Below are positions 24,177-33,038 of a stretch of 54,777 bases of DNA, piece after piece. Both the position numbers and the translations under genes were made by a program. A model generated the notes under the pieces. The model was not told the DNA's origin and ran no database searches. It saw only the letters and a list, made by a program, of their open reading frames with translations. Position 1 is the first letter of the stretch. Each line of letters opens with the position of its first letter. Source of the stretch: Streptomyces sp. NWU339 (GTDB lineage Bacteria > Actinomycetota > Actinomycetes > Streptomycetales > Streptomycetaceae); NCBI RefSeq assembly GCF_003143855.1, contig NZ_QFRK01000016.1, forward strand, positions 10,789 through 65,565, given 5' to 3'.

Positions 24177-25595
24177 GTGGTGTCGATGCTCGATGTGGTC
24201 GTGGTGGGGGCGGGGCCGAACGGACTGACCGCCGCCGTGGAGCTGGCCCGGCGCGGCTTCTCCGTCGCGGTGTTCGAAGCGAAGGACACCGTCGGCGGCG
24301 GCGCCCGCACCGAGGAACTGACCCTGCCCGGCTTCCGGCACGACCCGTGCTCCGCGGCGCACCCGCTGGGCATCAACTCACCCGCCTTCCGCGCCCTCCC
24401 GCTGGAGCGCTACGGCCTCGAGTGGCTGCACGCGGACCTGCCCATGGCCCACCCCTTCCCGGACGGCACGGCGGCCGTGCTGTCCCGGTCGGTCGGCGAG
24501 ACGGCCGCCTCCTTCGGCCCGCGCGACGCGGGCCCGTACCGCCGCCTGGTCGAACCCTTCCTGCCCCGGTGGGACACCCTGGCCCGCGACTTCATGTCCC
24601 TGCCGCTCACCGCGCTGCCCCGCGACCCGGTCACCCTCGCCCGCTTCGGCCTCGTCGGACTGCCGCCCTCCACCTGGCTGATGCGCCGCTTCCGCGACGA
24701 GCGGGCCAGGACCCTGTTCGCCGGCCTTGTCGCCCATGTGATCGCCCCCCTCGACGGCCTCGCCACCGGCGCCATCGGCCTGGTCTTCGCCCTCGCCGCG
24801 CACGCCCGCGGCTGGCCCGTCGCCCGCGGCGGCTCCCAGGCCATCTCGGACGCCCTCGCCGGACACCTGAAGGACCTCGGCGGCGCGATCCACACCGACT
24901 ACGAGGTCAAGCGCCTGGACGACCTGCCCCCGGCCCGCGCGTACGTCTTCGACACCTCGCCCACCGCCCTGGCCCGCATCGCCGGCTTCGGCGACCACTA
25001 CGCGAACTACCGCTACGGCCCCGGCGTCTTCAAGATCGACTACGCGCTGGACGGCCCGGTGCCGTGGACCGCGCCCGAGGCCCGCCGGGCCTCCACCGTG
25101 CAGATCGGCGCGGACAGCGCCGAGATCGGCACCGCGCTGCGCGCCGCCTCCCGCGAGGGCCGCGCCCCCGAGAGGCCGTTCCTCATCACCGTCCAGCCCA
25201 GCGTCGTCGACCCCACCCGGGCCCCGGCCGGCAAGCACACCTTCTGGGCCTACGGCCACGTCCCCAACGGCTGGACCGGCGACCTCACCGACACCGTCGA
25301 ACGCCAACTGGAGCGCTTCGCGCCGGGGTTCCGCGACCGCGTCCTGGCCCGTGCCACCGCCGGCCCGCCCCAACTCGCCGCCCGCAACGCCAACTACGTC
25401 GGCGGCGACATCGCCTCCGGCGCGGCCAGCGGCCTCCAGCTCCTGCTGCGCCCCAAACTGTCCCTCTTCCCGTACTCCACCCCGCACCCGGCCGTGTTCA
25501 TCTGCTCGTCGGCCACCCCGCCCGGCCCCGGAGTGCACGGCATGTCGGGGCACAACGCGGCGAAGGCCGTCTGGAGGAGGCTGCGCCAGCCATGA
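24177..25595 (+). CDS. FAD-dependent oxidoreductase, phytoene-desaturase-like
   Basis: The 472-aa flavoprotein has a dinucleotide fold at the N-terminus (VVVVGAGPNGLTAAVELARRG) and GGGARTEELTLPGF, the CrtI/phytoene-desaturase-like (NAD(P)/FAD oxidoreductase) group that includes pyridine nucleotide-disulphide oxidoreductase domain protein 2 homologues. A C-terminal FAD segment is visible (SATPPGPGVHGMSGHNAAKA). No carotenoid genes are nearby, so the substrate is unknown. GTG 24177 has AAGGAG (24164-24169) at a 7-base distance. It overlaps the next gene by ATGA. Confidence 0.85.
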   Translation: MVSMLDVVVVGAGPNGLTAAVELARRGFSVAVFEAKDTVGGGARTEELTLPGFRHDPCSAAHPLGINSPAFRALPLERYGLEWLHADLPMAHPFPDGTAAVLSRSVGETAASFGPRDAGPYRRLVEPFLPRWDTLARDFMSLPLTALPRDPVTLARFGLVGLPPSTWLMRRFRDERARTLFAGLVAHVIAPLDGLATGAIGLVFALAAHARGWPVARGGSQAISDALAGHLKDLGGAIHTDYEVKRLDDLPPARAYVFDTSPTALARIAGFGDHYANYRYGPGVFKIDYALDGPVPWTAPEARRASTVQIGADSAEIGTALRAASREGRAPERPFLITVQPSVVDPTRAPAGKHTFWAYGHVPNGWTGDLTDTVERQLERFAPGFRDRVLARATAGPPQLAARNANYVGGDIASGAASGLQLLLRPKLSLFPYSTPHPAVFICSSATPPGPGVHGMSGHNAAKAVWRRLRQP

Positions 25596-26104
25596 CCACC
25601 ACCATCACCCTCGTCCAGGGCGACATCACCCGCCAGCACGTCGACGCCATCGTCAACGCGGCCAACTCCTCCCTGCTCGGCGGGGGCGGCGTCGACGGCG
25701 CGATCCACCGCCGCGGCGGCCCCGCGATCCTCGATGAGTGCCGCAACCTCCGCGCCTCCCTCTACGGCGACGGCCTGCCCACCGGCCGGGCCGTCGCCAC
25801 CACCGCGGGCGACCTGAACGCCCACTGGGTGATCCACACGGTGGGCCCGGTGTTCACCCGGGAGGAGGACCGCTCGGAGCTGCTGGCCTCCTGTTATCGC
25901 GAATCCCTCCGCGTGGCCGACGAGTTGGGCGCACGAACGGTCGCCTTCCCGGCCGTGTCCACCGGGGTCTACGGCTGGCCCCTGGACGACGGGGCACGCA
26001 TCGCCGTCGAGACGGTGCGGGCCGTGGAGACGAACGTCGAGGAGGTCGTGTTCGTCCTCTTCGACCGCTGGGCGTACGAGGCGTTCGCCTCACAGGTGGG
26101 CTGA
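25592..26104 (+). CDS. Macro-domain O-acetyl-ADP-ribose deacetylase
   Basis: This 170-aa single macro domain carries the signature motifs VQGDITRQHVDAIVNAANSS (shown within 20), GGGGVDGAIHRRGGP and the ADP-ribose loop STGVYGWPLDD. Such proteins hydrolyse O-acetyl-ADP-ribose and can remove ADP-ribose from acidic residues. The ATG overlaps the oxidoreductase stop (ATGA), so the two are translationally coupled; why a macro domain pairs with this oxidoreductase is unclear. Confidence 0.92.
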   Translation: MTTTITLVQGDITRQHVDAIVNAANSSLLGGGGVDGAIHRRGGPAILDECRNLRASLYGDGLPTGRAVATTAGDLNAHWVIHTVGPVFTREEDRSELLASCYRESLRVADELGARTVAFPAVSTGVYGWPLDDGARIAVETVRAVETNVEEVVFVLFDRWAYEAFASQVG

Positions 26105-26568
26105 CCCTCGTACGGTGCTGACGTGTGTGCTTGGCCGGGCCTCCGCCTGAGGTTGTCGTCGCAGCACGATTCACCACGGCGATTCGTGCTGTACGGCAGG
26201 ATTCGGCCTTGGTCACATGCGCGCAGGTCTCGTGGTGAGTCGTGCGGCTTACCGACCGGCCCGCGGCCGGCCCGGGCGTCCCTGATCATCGCGGGCAGAC
26301 GACCGGCGAACCGGCTTCCCTTTCATCGCCCTTGACACTGGCCTGGTGGCTGATGCCGTGCAGTGGGAGCGGTAGCGGGCCTTCTGCGTGAGCGCGCTTC
26401 CGTGGCTCATCCACATCCTGATCCGTGCGCCGTCCGACCCCGGCGCACGCAGGTGGGGGATGCGGCGTCGGCCCGGCGGTGGCGGGTCGACCACGTACGT
26501 CCCAGGTGCGGATGCTCAGGCCGAGCTGCAAGCTGGTGCCGTAGGCCGTGACTGTCGAAGGAAGTGTC
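26105..26568. other. Intergenic region with a long imperfect hairpin
   Basis: No gene was recognised in these 464 bases. The plus strand can form a 16-bp stem between 26164-26179 and 26230-26245. A GAAGGAAG ribosome site precedes the small gene at 26569. Confidence 0.5.
26164..26245. repeat. 16-bp inverted repeat (hairpin)
   Basis: GCACGATTCACCACGG (26164-26179) pairs with TCGTGGTGAGTCGTGC (26230-26245), all positions paired with two G-U, over a 50-base loop. The first arm also overlaps a smaller repeat AGCACGA (26163-26169) / TCGTGCT (26184-26190). It lies 60 bases after the macro gene. Confidence 0.6.
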
Positions 26569-26715
26569 ATGGTGGCGGTGGCCGCAGGTGCGATCACCGG
26601 GCTGTCGGCCCGGCGGGGGACGGCGCCGTCAGCTGCGGGCGTGATCGCGGCAGCCCTGCTGCCGCCAGTGATGTGCGCCGGGCCGATGAACGCGGCTGGT
26701 CGGCTCTTGCCGTGA
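26569..26715 (+). CDS. Small hydrophobic protein coupled to the lipid kinase
   Basis: This 48-aa reading frame begins with ATG preceded by GAAGGAAG 4-8 bases upstream. It is hydrophobic (VAVAAGAITGLSARRG, then GVIAAALLPPVMCAGPMNA) and ends in a TGA that overlaps the kinase GTG at 26712 (GTGA). It may be a remnant of a larger membrane protein (the AALLPPVMCAG run resembles DUF389-type repeats) or a coupling peptide. It is too short for the family to be certain. Confidence 0.4.
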   Translation: MVAVAAGAITGLSARRGTAPSAAGVIAAALLPPVMCAGPMNAAGRLLP

Positions 26716-27704
26716 CCGAGAACGCGCCCCGACCGGTGGCCGCTGTGCGGCGGCCGTACCTGATCGTGAACCCGCGCTCGGGGGGAGGGAAGGCGAGCCG
26801 GTTCCGGATCGCGGAAAAAGCCCGTGCGTTGGGGGTTCAGGTGCTGCTGCTCGATCCTTCCCGGCCTCAGGACCTCGCGATGGTCGCCCGACGCGCGGTG
26901 GATGACGGTGCGGATCTGCTGGGGGTGGCCGGAGGAGACGGCACGCAGGCACTTGTCGCCGGGGTGGCCGCGGAGAGCGGTCTTCCTTTCCTGGTCGTTC
27001 CGGCCGGTACCCGCAACCACTTCGCGATGGACCTCGGCCTGGACCGTGCGGACCCCTCGGCCGCGCTGGAGGCTCTCACGGACGGCGTCGAGCTGCGTGT
27101 GGATCTCGGGTTCGCGGGCGAGCGGGTGTTCGTCAACAACGTGTCGTTCGGTGCGTATGCCGCCCTGGTGCAGGACCCGGCCTATCGGGAGGACAAGATC
27201 GGCACCACGGTGCGGATCCTCCCGGAATTCCTGGCCCGCCACCAGGGTCCGCACCTGGTGGTGCACACCGGGCTGCTCACCGTGGAGGGACCGGATGCCG
27301 TGCTGGTGAGCAACAACCCCTACCAGGCCGATGACCCGGCCGGGCTCGACAGGCGTGCGCAGCTGGACTCCGGGCTCCTGGGAGTCCTCGCCGCCAGGGC
27401 GGAGACGCCCGGCGAGACGGCCGCCCGCCTGCGAAACGGGCAGACGCACGGCCTGACCCGTCTCGCCACACCTGACGACGTCGTCGTCCACGCCGACATC
27501 CCGGGCGTTCCCGCCGGGCTGGACGGCGAAGCCGTCACCCTGCCGACTCCCGTGCGGTGCCGGATCAGTCCCCGGACGCTGCGGGTACGGGTTCCCCGCC
27601 ATCGGCCCGGCGCCCAGCCCGCCGGGCGGCCGCCGGGCTGGGCCGCCGTCCGGCGGATGGCCTCAGCTGCCCGGCGAGCCGCTCATGGCCGTCACACCGG
27701 TTGA
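26712..27704 (+). CDS. Diacylglycerol-kinase-family lipid kinase
   Basis: The 330-aa DAGK catalytic-domain protein has the nucleotide motif YLIVNPRSGGGKASRF at the N-terminus, the kinase loop GVAGGDGTQALVAG and VPAGTRNHFAMDLGLD near residue 100. The family phosphorylates diacylglycerol, sphingoid bases or other lipids. The N-terminal PAP2 phosphatase that Streptomyces homologues often carry is absent. No ribosome site precedes GTG 26712, so translation probably depends on the overlapping upstream small frame. The last 40 residues are basic. Confidence 0.85.
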   Translation: MTENAPRPVAAVRRPYLIVNPRSGGGKASRFRIAEKARALGVQVLLLDPSRPQDLAMVARRAVDDGADLLGVAGGDGTQALVAGVAAESGLPFLVVPAGTRNHFAMDLGLDRADPSAALEALTDGVELRVDLGFAGERVFVNNVSFGAYAALVQDPAYREDKIGTTVRILPEFLARHQGPHLVVHTGLLTVEGPDAVLVSNNPYQADDPAGLDRRAQLDSGLLGVLAARAETPGETAARLRNGQTHGLTRLATPDDVVVHADIPGVPAGLDGEAVTLPTPVRCRISPRTLRVRVPRHRPGAQPAGRPPGWAAVRRMASAARRAAHGRHTG

Positions 27705-27942
27705 CCGGAGCAGGCGGTGCGCCGGGAAACACGTCGCAGCCGCGATCGTGGCGGACGGCGGTGCGCTGGGAGGTGATGCCGAGCGGCGCGCGGACGCCGA
27801 AGCGATCCGTTGCCCCATCGTCGGCGCGAGTTCACCACGCGGTCGTCCGCCGCCGGGCGGCGTCGACGCTGACCGGGGCTGTGCCGATCCGGGCGGCAGG
27901 TTCTTTACCACGCGCCGCGGCAGGCCACTCCGGTTCCGCCGA

Positions 27943-28644
27943 TCAGTGCTGGGGGTGCGGACGGGCGTGGAACAGGGGTCGCCGCTGGGTGGTTGTGTCC
28001 GGTGCGAGATGGCCGATCTCGACACGTGTCCTGATGGCGCGGATCACCTCGGTCAGGCCGAGGACTATGGCCATGACGCCGACCACCAGGGTGAGTGTCG
28101 CGATCGAGGCGAACGGCATGATGATCATCACGATGCCGGCCATGGCACCGATGATGCCGAAGGCCACGTGCCAGCCGCGTGCCGGCATGTCCGGGGCGGA
28201 GGCCGCCGCAGCCGTCTCCAGGGTGCCGCGCAGCAGCCAGCTGAAGCCGATCCACAGGGCGAGCAGCAGGATCGACTGCAGGGTGCCCCGGAAGCAGATC
28301 AGTCCCAGCAGGATGGAGGCCGCGCCGGTGAGGAAGTGCAGTACGCGAAGATGCCGGCGGACGTGGACGCCGAAGGCAGCGGCGAGCTGGAAGACACCGG
28401 TGACCAGCAGATAGACGCCGAAAAGCACGCCGACGACTCGCAGGGTCGCGCCCGGCCAGACGAGGGCGATGACGCCCAGGGCGATGGTGGCGAGGCCCAT
28501 GGTGAGCAGGAGCTGCCAGCCCATGTTCGCCAGGGCGCCCATGCCTTCGACCAGGGGCTTCTCTTGCGTTTGTGGTGTCTCTCGCGTTCGCGGCTCGGTG
28601 CCGCGCGGGGGAACGGGACCTGCGGATTCGGAAGGAGATGTCAT
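27943..28644 (-). CDS. HdeD-like membrane protein (DUF308)
   Basis: This 233-aa protein has six predicted helices in two DUF308 repeats (GWQLLLTMGLATIALGVIAL, and LHFLTGAASILLGLICF later), like HdeD of enteric bacteria, which is linked to acid resistance at high cell density. The N-terminal 30 residues are polar and Pro-rich. GGAGG lies 7 bases before the ATG. Homologues in actinomycetes often occur among stress genes, which agrees with the neighbouring DyP and globin genes. The role here is inferred. Confidence 0.88.
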   Translation of the reverse strand: MTSPSESAGPVPPRGTEPRTRETPQTQEKPLVEGMGALANMGWQLLLTMGLATIALGVIALVWPGATLRVVGVLFGVYLLVTGVFQLAAAFGVHVRRHLRVLHFLTGAASILLGLICFRGTLQSILLLALWIGFSWLLRGTLETAAAASAPDMPARGWHVAFGIIGAMAGIVMIIMPFASIATLTLVVGVMAIVLGLTEVIRAIRTRVEIGHLAPDTTTQRRPLFHARPHPQH

Positions 28645-29304
28645 GACGCCTGCCTCCTTCTGGGAGCAGCGTGGTCACGTCAGTACACGTCCATCGTCAC
28701 CCGATCGGCCTCATGTCGCTCGATGGAGGCGGCGGGGGTTCGTGGCGCATGCGGTACTCCCCGAGCGAGCTTCTCCGACCCTGCTCACCGGCAACGGCAA
28801 CCCTCCGGGGCAACAACCCTCACGGACCGCGTGCCCGAGGGACTGCTACCGCGGCTCGACATCGCTTCGACGGGCACCCACCTGCTTCACCAGAAAAGAT
28901 CTTGATGAGCGCGGGGTTGTGTCTCGAGGAGACCATCCGTCTCCCCTGACCAGCGCATTTCGTCGGTTCCCCGCATATGTGGAATTCGGCAGGGTGCCCT
29001 GCGTGTGCTGCTGCCGAAAGACCGGCCGGGGATCCCGCCGGAGCGCGTGCCCGGGCGCCCGGGAGCAGTGCGAGTACGGGGCAACGGTTGACGGTTGACC
29101 GGCCGGGTCGGACCGACAGGGGGACCACTGGGCCTGTTCTTTGAGAAGCTGTTGTCCTTCCGGACTTGAGGACTGTGTTTCCGCTGGTCGGGCATGGGGT
29201 CGATGATCCCGTGGGAGTGGTGGCGTGTCGTCGCTCCGGTGGGGGTCGTGGATGCCGTCGGTCGGAGAACTGCACAAAGGGGCGATCAGGATTACGGTCG
29301 TTGA
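28645..29304. other. Divergent intergenic region, HdeD / LuxR
   Basis: This 660-base spacer between divergent genes contains no convincing coding region. The 14-mer GGGACCACTGGGCC (29121-29134) resembles one half of a DosR-type box. The LuxR promoter -10 candidate lies at its right end. Confidence 0.45.
29293..29304 (+). promoter_or_regulatory. Candidate leaderless -10 of the LuxR gene
   Basis: TACGGT (29293-29298) lies six bases before GTG 29305. No Shine-Dalgarno is present, and an in-frame stop at 29302 excludes earlier starts, so a leaderless message is likely. The -35 is weak. Confidence 0.45.
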
Positions 29305-32115
29305 GTGCGGTTGATTGACCGCCGCGCGGAGAAGCAGGCGCTCCACCAAGTGCTTGACAGTGTGCGGGCCGGGATGAGCGGTGTGCTGGTCCTCCGCGGG
29401 GAGCCTGGAGTGGGAAAGTCGGCGTTGCTCGACTACGCGGTCGAGCGTGCCGCGGGCCTGCAGATTGTCCGGACGGTGGCGGTCGAGTCGGAGATGGCCT
29501 TGGGCTTCGCTGCCGTTCACCAGTTGCTCGCCCCCTTCCTGCCCGCCGTGGACCGGCTGCCCGAGCCACAGCGGCGGGCGCTGGGCGTGGCCTTCGGGCT
29601 GGTGAGCGGGCCGTCGGCCGATCCGTTCCTGGTCGGTCTGGCCGTGCTGACGCTGCTGGCAGACGCCGCCGAGGTCCGGCCGGTTCTGTGCGTGATCGAC
29701 GACGCGCAGTGGCTGGACGACGAGTCCGCCGACGTCCTCGGCTTCGTGGCCCGCCGGCTGCTGGCCGACAGGATCGGGATGCTGTTCGCGATTCGGGAGA
29801 CCACGGAGCCGGATCCTCATCTGCAGGCGTTGTCGAATCTTCGGCTTGCCGGCCTGCCGGAGCCGGAGGCACACGAGCTGCTGGCCACCGCGGTCGGCCG
29901 GCCCATCGAGGCCGGAGTCGCGGAGCGCATCGTCGCCGGGACCGGTGGCAACCCCCTGGCCATGGTCGAGGCCGCGGCCGAGCTGACCCCGGAGCAACTG
30001 CGCGGACAGCTGCCGCTGACCGAGCCGCTGCTCGTCGGGCGCCACCTCGAAGGCCTGTTCGGGCGCCGCGTGCGGGAACTTCCCACGGACACACAGACGC
30101 TGCTGCTGCTGGCGGCGGCGGAGCAGCCGGGCCACGGCGATCGGCTGTGGCAGGCGGCCGCCGCGCTGGGCATCCCGGAGGCCGCCGCGGTGCCCGCGGA
30201 GGCCGCGGGAATGGTGGCGTTCTGGCCGAAGGTGCGGTTCTCCCACCCGCTCGTCCGCTCGGCGGTCTACCACGCCGCGGCCCCGGATCAGCGACGGGAG
30301 GCCCACCGAGCCCTCGCGGCGGCCTGCGATCCGCTGCGCGGCGCAGTTCCCCGGGCCTGGCACCTGGCCGCGGCCACCGCCAGGCCCGACGAAGAGGTCG
30401 CGGACCAGCTTGTGGTGGCAGCGGACCGGGCCAGGAGTCGTGGTGGCTACGCCGCCGCGGCTGCCCTCCTGGAACGCGCGGCATTGTTGACCCCCGACGA
30501 GGAGCGGCGGGCCGAGCGCCGACTGTCGGCGGCACAAGCCCACGTGCTCGCGGGGGCGGTCGGCCGGGCCGAGGCCCTGCTGGCCGCGGCCGCCACGGGC
30601 CTGCGCGATCCGCTGTCGACCGCGCAGGCGACCGGACTGGAGGGAAGGATCCGGTTCCACCGCGGGCAGGTGGCCGAGGCCGCCTCCGTCCTGGTCCGTG
30701 CGGCACGGCGATTGCGGCCACGCGACCCGCGCGCCGCGAGGGACGCGCTGCTCTGCGCACTGGAGGCCGCGGTGTTCGCCGGGTGGGCGCCCAGCGCCCC
30801 CCTGCTGCACGAGAGCGCCCGGACGGCGCGGAAGCTGCCACCCACGGGCGACCCTCCGGACTCGGCGGCCAATCTGCTGCTCCGGGGCTACACCGCACGA
30901 GTGACCGATGACTATGCGGCGGCCGTGCCGGCGTTGCGCCGCACGATCCAGGCCTTCCTCGCGGACGAGGTGGACCCCGACGTCGCGCTCCAACGACTGG
31001 AACTGGCCGCCGTCTCGGCCGCCGATCTGCTGGACGACGCCTCGGTGGAGCAGCTGACCACTGACTGGATCGAGCGGGCTCGCGCGAGCGGCGCGTTGGC
31101 CAGGCTGGCCGGCGCGCTCGCTTTCCGCAGCGCCTATGTCGAGGGACCCGCCGGGCGGCTGGCCGCGGCCCGGGCGGCGGAGGCGGAGGCGCACGAACTG
31201 GCGGAGATGACCAACAATCCCGCCGTCGTCCCTCCCACGGGCGCGCACACGCTGCTCACCCTCAGCCTGAGCGGCCACGAGGCGGAAGCGCGGGCGACCG
31301 CGGCGGCGGTCGCCCGGGACGCACCCGGCAGGGGCGCCGCCGGTGAGATGGCCATGGCGTCGTACTTCCTCGGCGTACTGGAGATCAGCCTCGGCAACTA
31401 CGGCTCCGCCATCGGATGCCTGGATGCGGCCTACACCGACGACACGCCGCTCGTCGGGACCCAGGCACTGCCCGACCTGGTGGAGGCAGCTGTCCGTGCC
31501 GGTCGGCGAGACCTGGCGGAACGCGCACTCCATCGCCTGGAGGACCGCGCGACCGCGACCGGCACTCCCCTCGCCCTCGGATTGCTCGCCCGCTCCCGGG
31601 CCCTGCTGGCCACCCCGGCCGAGGCCCAGCAGGGGTACGAGGACGCGCTTCCGCTGCTCGGCCGGACCCGAGCCGCTCCCCAGCTCGCCCGCGCCCACCT
31701 CCTGTACGGCGAGTGGTTGCGCCGCCAACGTCGGCGGCGGGAGGCACGCGACCAGCTGCGCACCGCGCACGACATGTTCGACGGCATGGGCCTCCACGGC
31801 TTCGCCGAGCGGGCGCGCGTGGAGCTGCGGGCCACCGGCGAGTGCGCCCAGAAGCGACAGCCGGGGCCGCCCGAGGAGCTCACCCCCCAGGAGGCGCAGA
31901 TCGCCGCCCTGGTGAGCAGAGGAGAAGCGAACCGGGAGATCGCCGCCCAGCTGTTCGTCAGCCCGAGCACTGTGGAGTACCACCTGCGCAAGGTGTTCCG
32001 GAAGCTCGGGGTGACGTCCCGCACCCAGCTCGCCCACCGTGTCATCAGCCAGGGCTCCGGCGTCCTTCACCCGATCTCCTCCTCCGACCGTCCGCTCCTC
32101 GATGGACGCCGCTGA
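29305..32115 (+). CDS. LAL-type LuxR-family regulator with ATPase domain
   Basis: This 936-aa large ATP-binding LuxR protein has an N-terminal AAA/NACHT-like module with Walker A GEPGVGKS (about 32-39) and Walker B VLCVIDDAQWLDD (about 131), a long TPR-like alpha-helical middle (about 330-840), and a C-terminal LuxR HTH (ELTPQEAQIAALVSRGEANR, then STVEYHLRKVFRKLGVTSR). Such activators usually respond to a small molecule and switch on a neighbouring cluster. The five-gene DyP/DUF4331 run starts 264 bases downstream on the same strand, making it a plausible target. Confidence 0.92.
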   Translation: MRLIDRRAEKQALHQVLDSVRAGMSGVLVLRGEPGVGKSALLDYAVERAAGLQIVRTVAVESEMALGFAAVHQLLAPFLPAVDRLPEPQRRALGVAFGLVSGPSADPFLVGLAVLTLLADAAEVRPVLCVIDDAQWLDDESADVLGFVARRLLADRIGMLFAIRETTEPDPHLQALSNLRLAGLPEPEAHELLATAVGRPIEAGVAERIVAGTGGNPLAMVEAAAELTPEQLRGQLPLTEPLLVGRHLEGLFGRRVRELPTDTQTLLLLAAAEQPGHGDRLWQAAAALGIPEAAAVPAEAAGMVAFWPKVRFSHPLVRSAVYHAAAPDQRREAHRALAAACDPLRGAVPRAWHLAAATARPDEEVADQLVVAADRARSRGGYAAAAALLERAALLTPDEERRAERRLSAAQAHVLAGAVGRAEALLAAAATGLRDPLSTAQATGLEGRIRFHRGQVAEAASVLVRAARRLRPRDPRAARDALLCALEAAVFAGWAPSAPLLHESARTARKLPPTGDPPDSAANLLLRGYTARVTDDYAAAVPALRRTIQAFLADEVDPDVALQRLELAAVSAADLLDDASVEQLTTDWIERARASGALARLAGALAFRSAYVEGPAGRLAAARAAEAEAHELAEMTNNPAVVPPTGAHTLLTLSLSGHEAEARATAAAVARDAPGRGAAGEMAMASYFLGVLEISLGNYGSAIGCLDAAYTDDTPLVGTQALPDLVEAAVRAGRRDLAERALHRLEDRATATGTPLALGLLARSRALLATPAEAQQGYEDALPLLGRTRAAPQLARAHLLYGEWLRRQRRRREARDQLRTAHDMFDGMGLHGFAERARVELRATGECAQKRQPGPPEELTPQEAQIAALVSRGEANREIAAQLFVSPSTVEYHLRKVFRKLGVTSRTQLAHRVISQGSGVLHPISSSDRPLLDGRR

Positions 32116-32379
32116 TCCTGCGCCCTGTCATCGAGCGTCATCGTCGGGTTCGGGAAGCCCGAGCGGGACGCCACAGTGGCCCCGGAATCGGCATCCGCTC
32201 GGAGCGGTGGACTAAGGATTCCGGGGATTCCACGTCGTCTGCCGCGCCCTAGCGTGGCTGGTAGCGGGGCCGTGCCGAGCGGCCGCTGAGGTCGAAGCTG
32301 ATGGCGTCGTGGGCTGGCGACCTGCGTCGGGGCTGCCGGTGAGGTTTGGGATGACAGATGTCTTCTACCGGAGGAAGCC

Positions 32380-32997
32380 ATGACAACCACGACCAACGTG
32401 AAGTCGGGGAAGGGCCTCAGCGACGGAGTGATCTCCGAGCTGGCCACCTACTACGACGTCCTACCCGGCCACGAGGACGAGCTGCGCGCGGCGACTCAGC
32501 GGTTCGCCGACACGCTGCGCCAACTCCCCCGTGACGTGAACATCCACACCGGCCTGCGGGACAGCCGCCACGTGATCTTCGACAACGGGCGACGGCTGAT
32601 GTGGGCCACGACATTCGAGAACGAATGGGACGCCTACGTCGACGATTTCGTCCAGATCGGCCTCGACAAATTCCTGGACTGGATGAACCACACCGTCCAG
32701 GGCTCGGATGTCGAGGCCTGGGCAGTGGCGTCCGGCGGGGTGGAAAAGTTCACCGTGGCCAACCCCGACATCCAGGCGCAGGTGAAGCGGACCACCGGCG
32801 GACTCAAGACGATCCTCCAGTCGCTGCAGAGCCCGGCCACCGGGTACTTCAACAATTTGAGCGCTTGGACGATGCCGCAGATCGAAAAGGCCCAGCGCCT
32901 GCAGGAGGCCTTCCAGCAGGTGCTCGACGACCCTCGTGCCGCGGAGGCGCTGGAGCACCCGGCGCTGAGGCCGCTGCTCGACATGGCCGCCGACTGA
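32380..32997 (+). CDS. Conserved protein at the head of the DyP/DUF4331 cluster
   Basis: The 205-aa soluble protein has an N-terminal half that looks like a ferredoxin-like (dimeric alpha/beta barrel) fold: YYDVLPGHEDELRAATQRF, then NIHTGLRDSRHVIFDNGRR and LMWATTFENEWDAYVDDF. Similar segments occur as separate domains in peroxidase- and monooxygenase-related proteins. The C-terminal half is helical without known motifs. GGAGG precedes the ATG at 32363-32375 spacing. It is first of five genes on one strand with 15 to 45 base gaps, so it probably works with the DyP peroxidase encoded next. Function unknown. Confidence 0.8.
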   Translation: MTTTTNVKSGKGLSDGVISELATYYDVLPGHEDELRAATQRFADTLRQLPRDVNIHTGLRDSRHVIFDNGRRLMWATTFENEWDAYVDDFVQIGLDKFLDWMNHTVQGSDVEAWAVASGGVEKFTVANPDIQAQVKRTTGGLKTILQSLQSPATGYFNNLSAWTMPQIEKAQRLQEAFQQVLDDPRAAEALEHPALRPLLDMAAD

Positions 32998-33038
32998 GCC
33001 CGCCGGACGGCGCTGTCAACGACTGTGGAGGGAGCACC

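Noticed and set aside
29199..29304. 33-codon frame starting MIPWEWW before the LuxR gene
   Set aside because: It has no ribosome site and no recognisable family; it probably reflects non-coding DNA.
28846..32070. 1074-codon minus-strand frame
   Set aside because: It is antisense to the LAL regulator, whose Walker and HTH motifs are intact.
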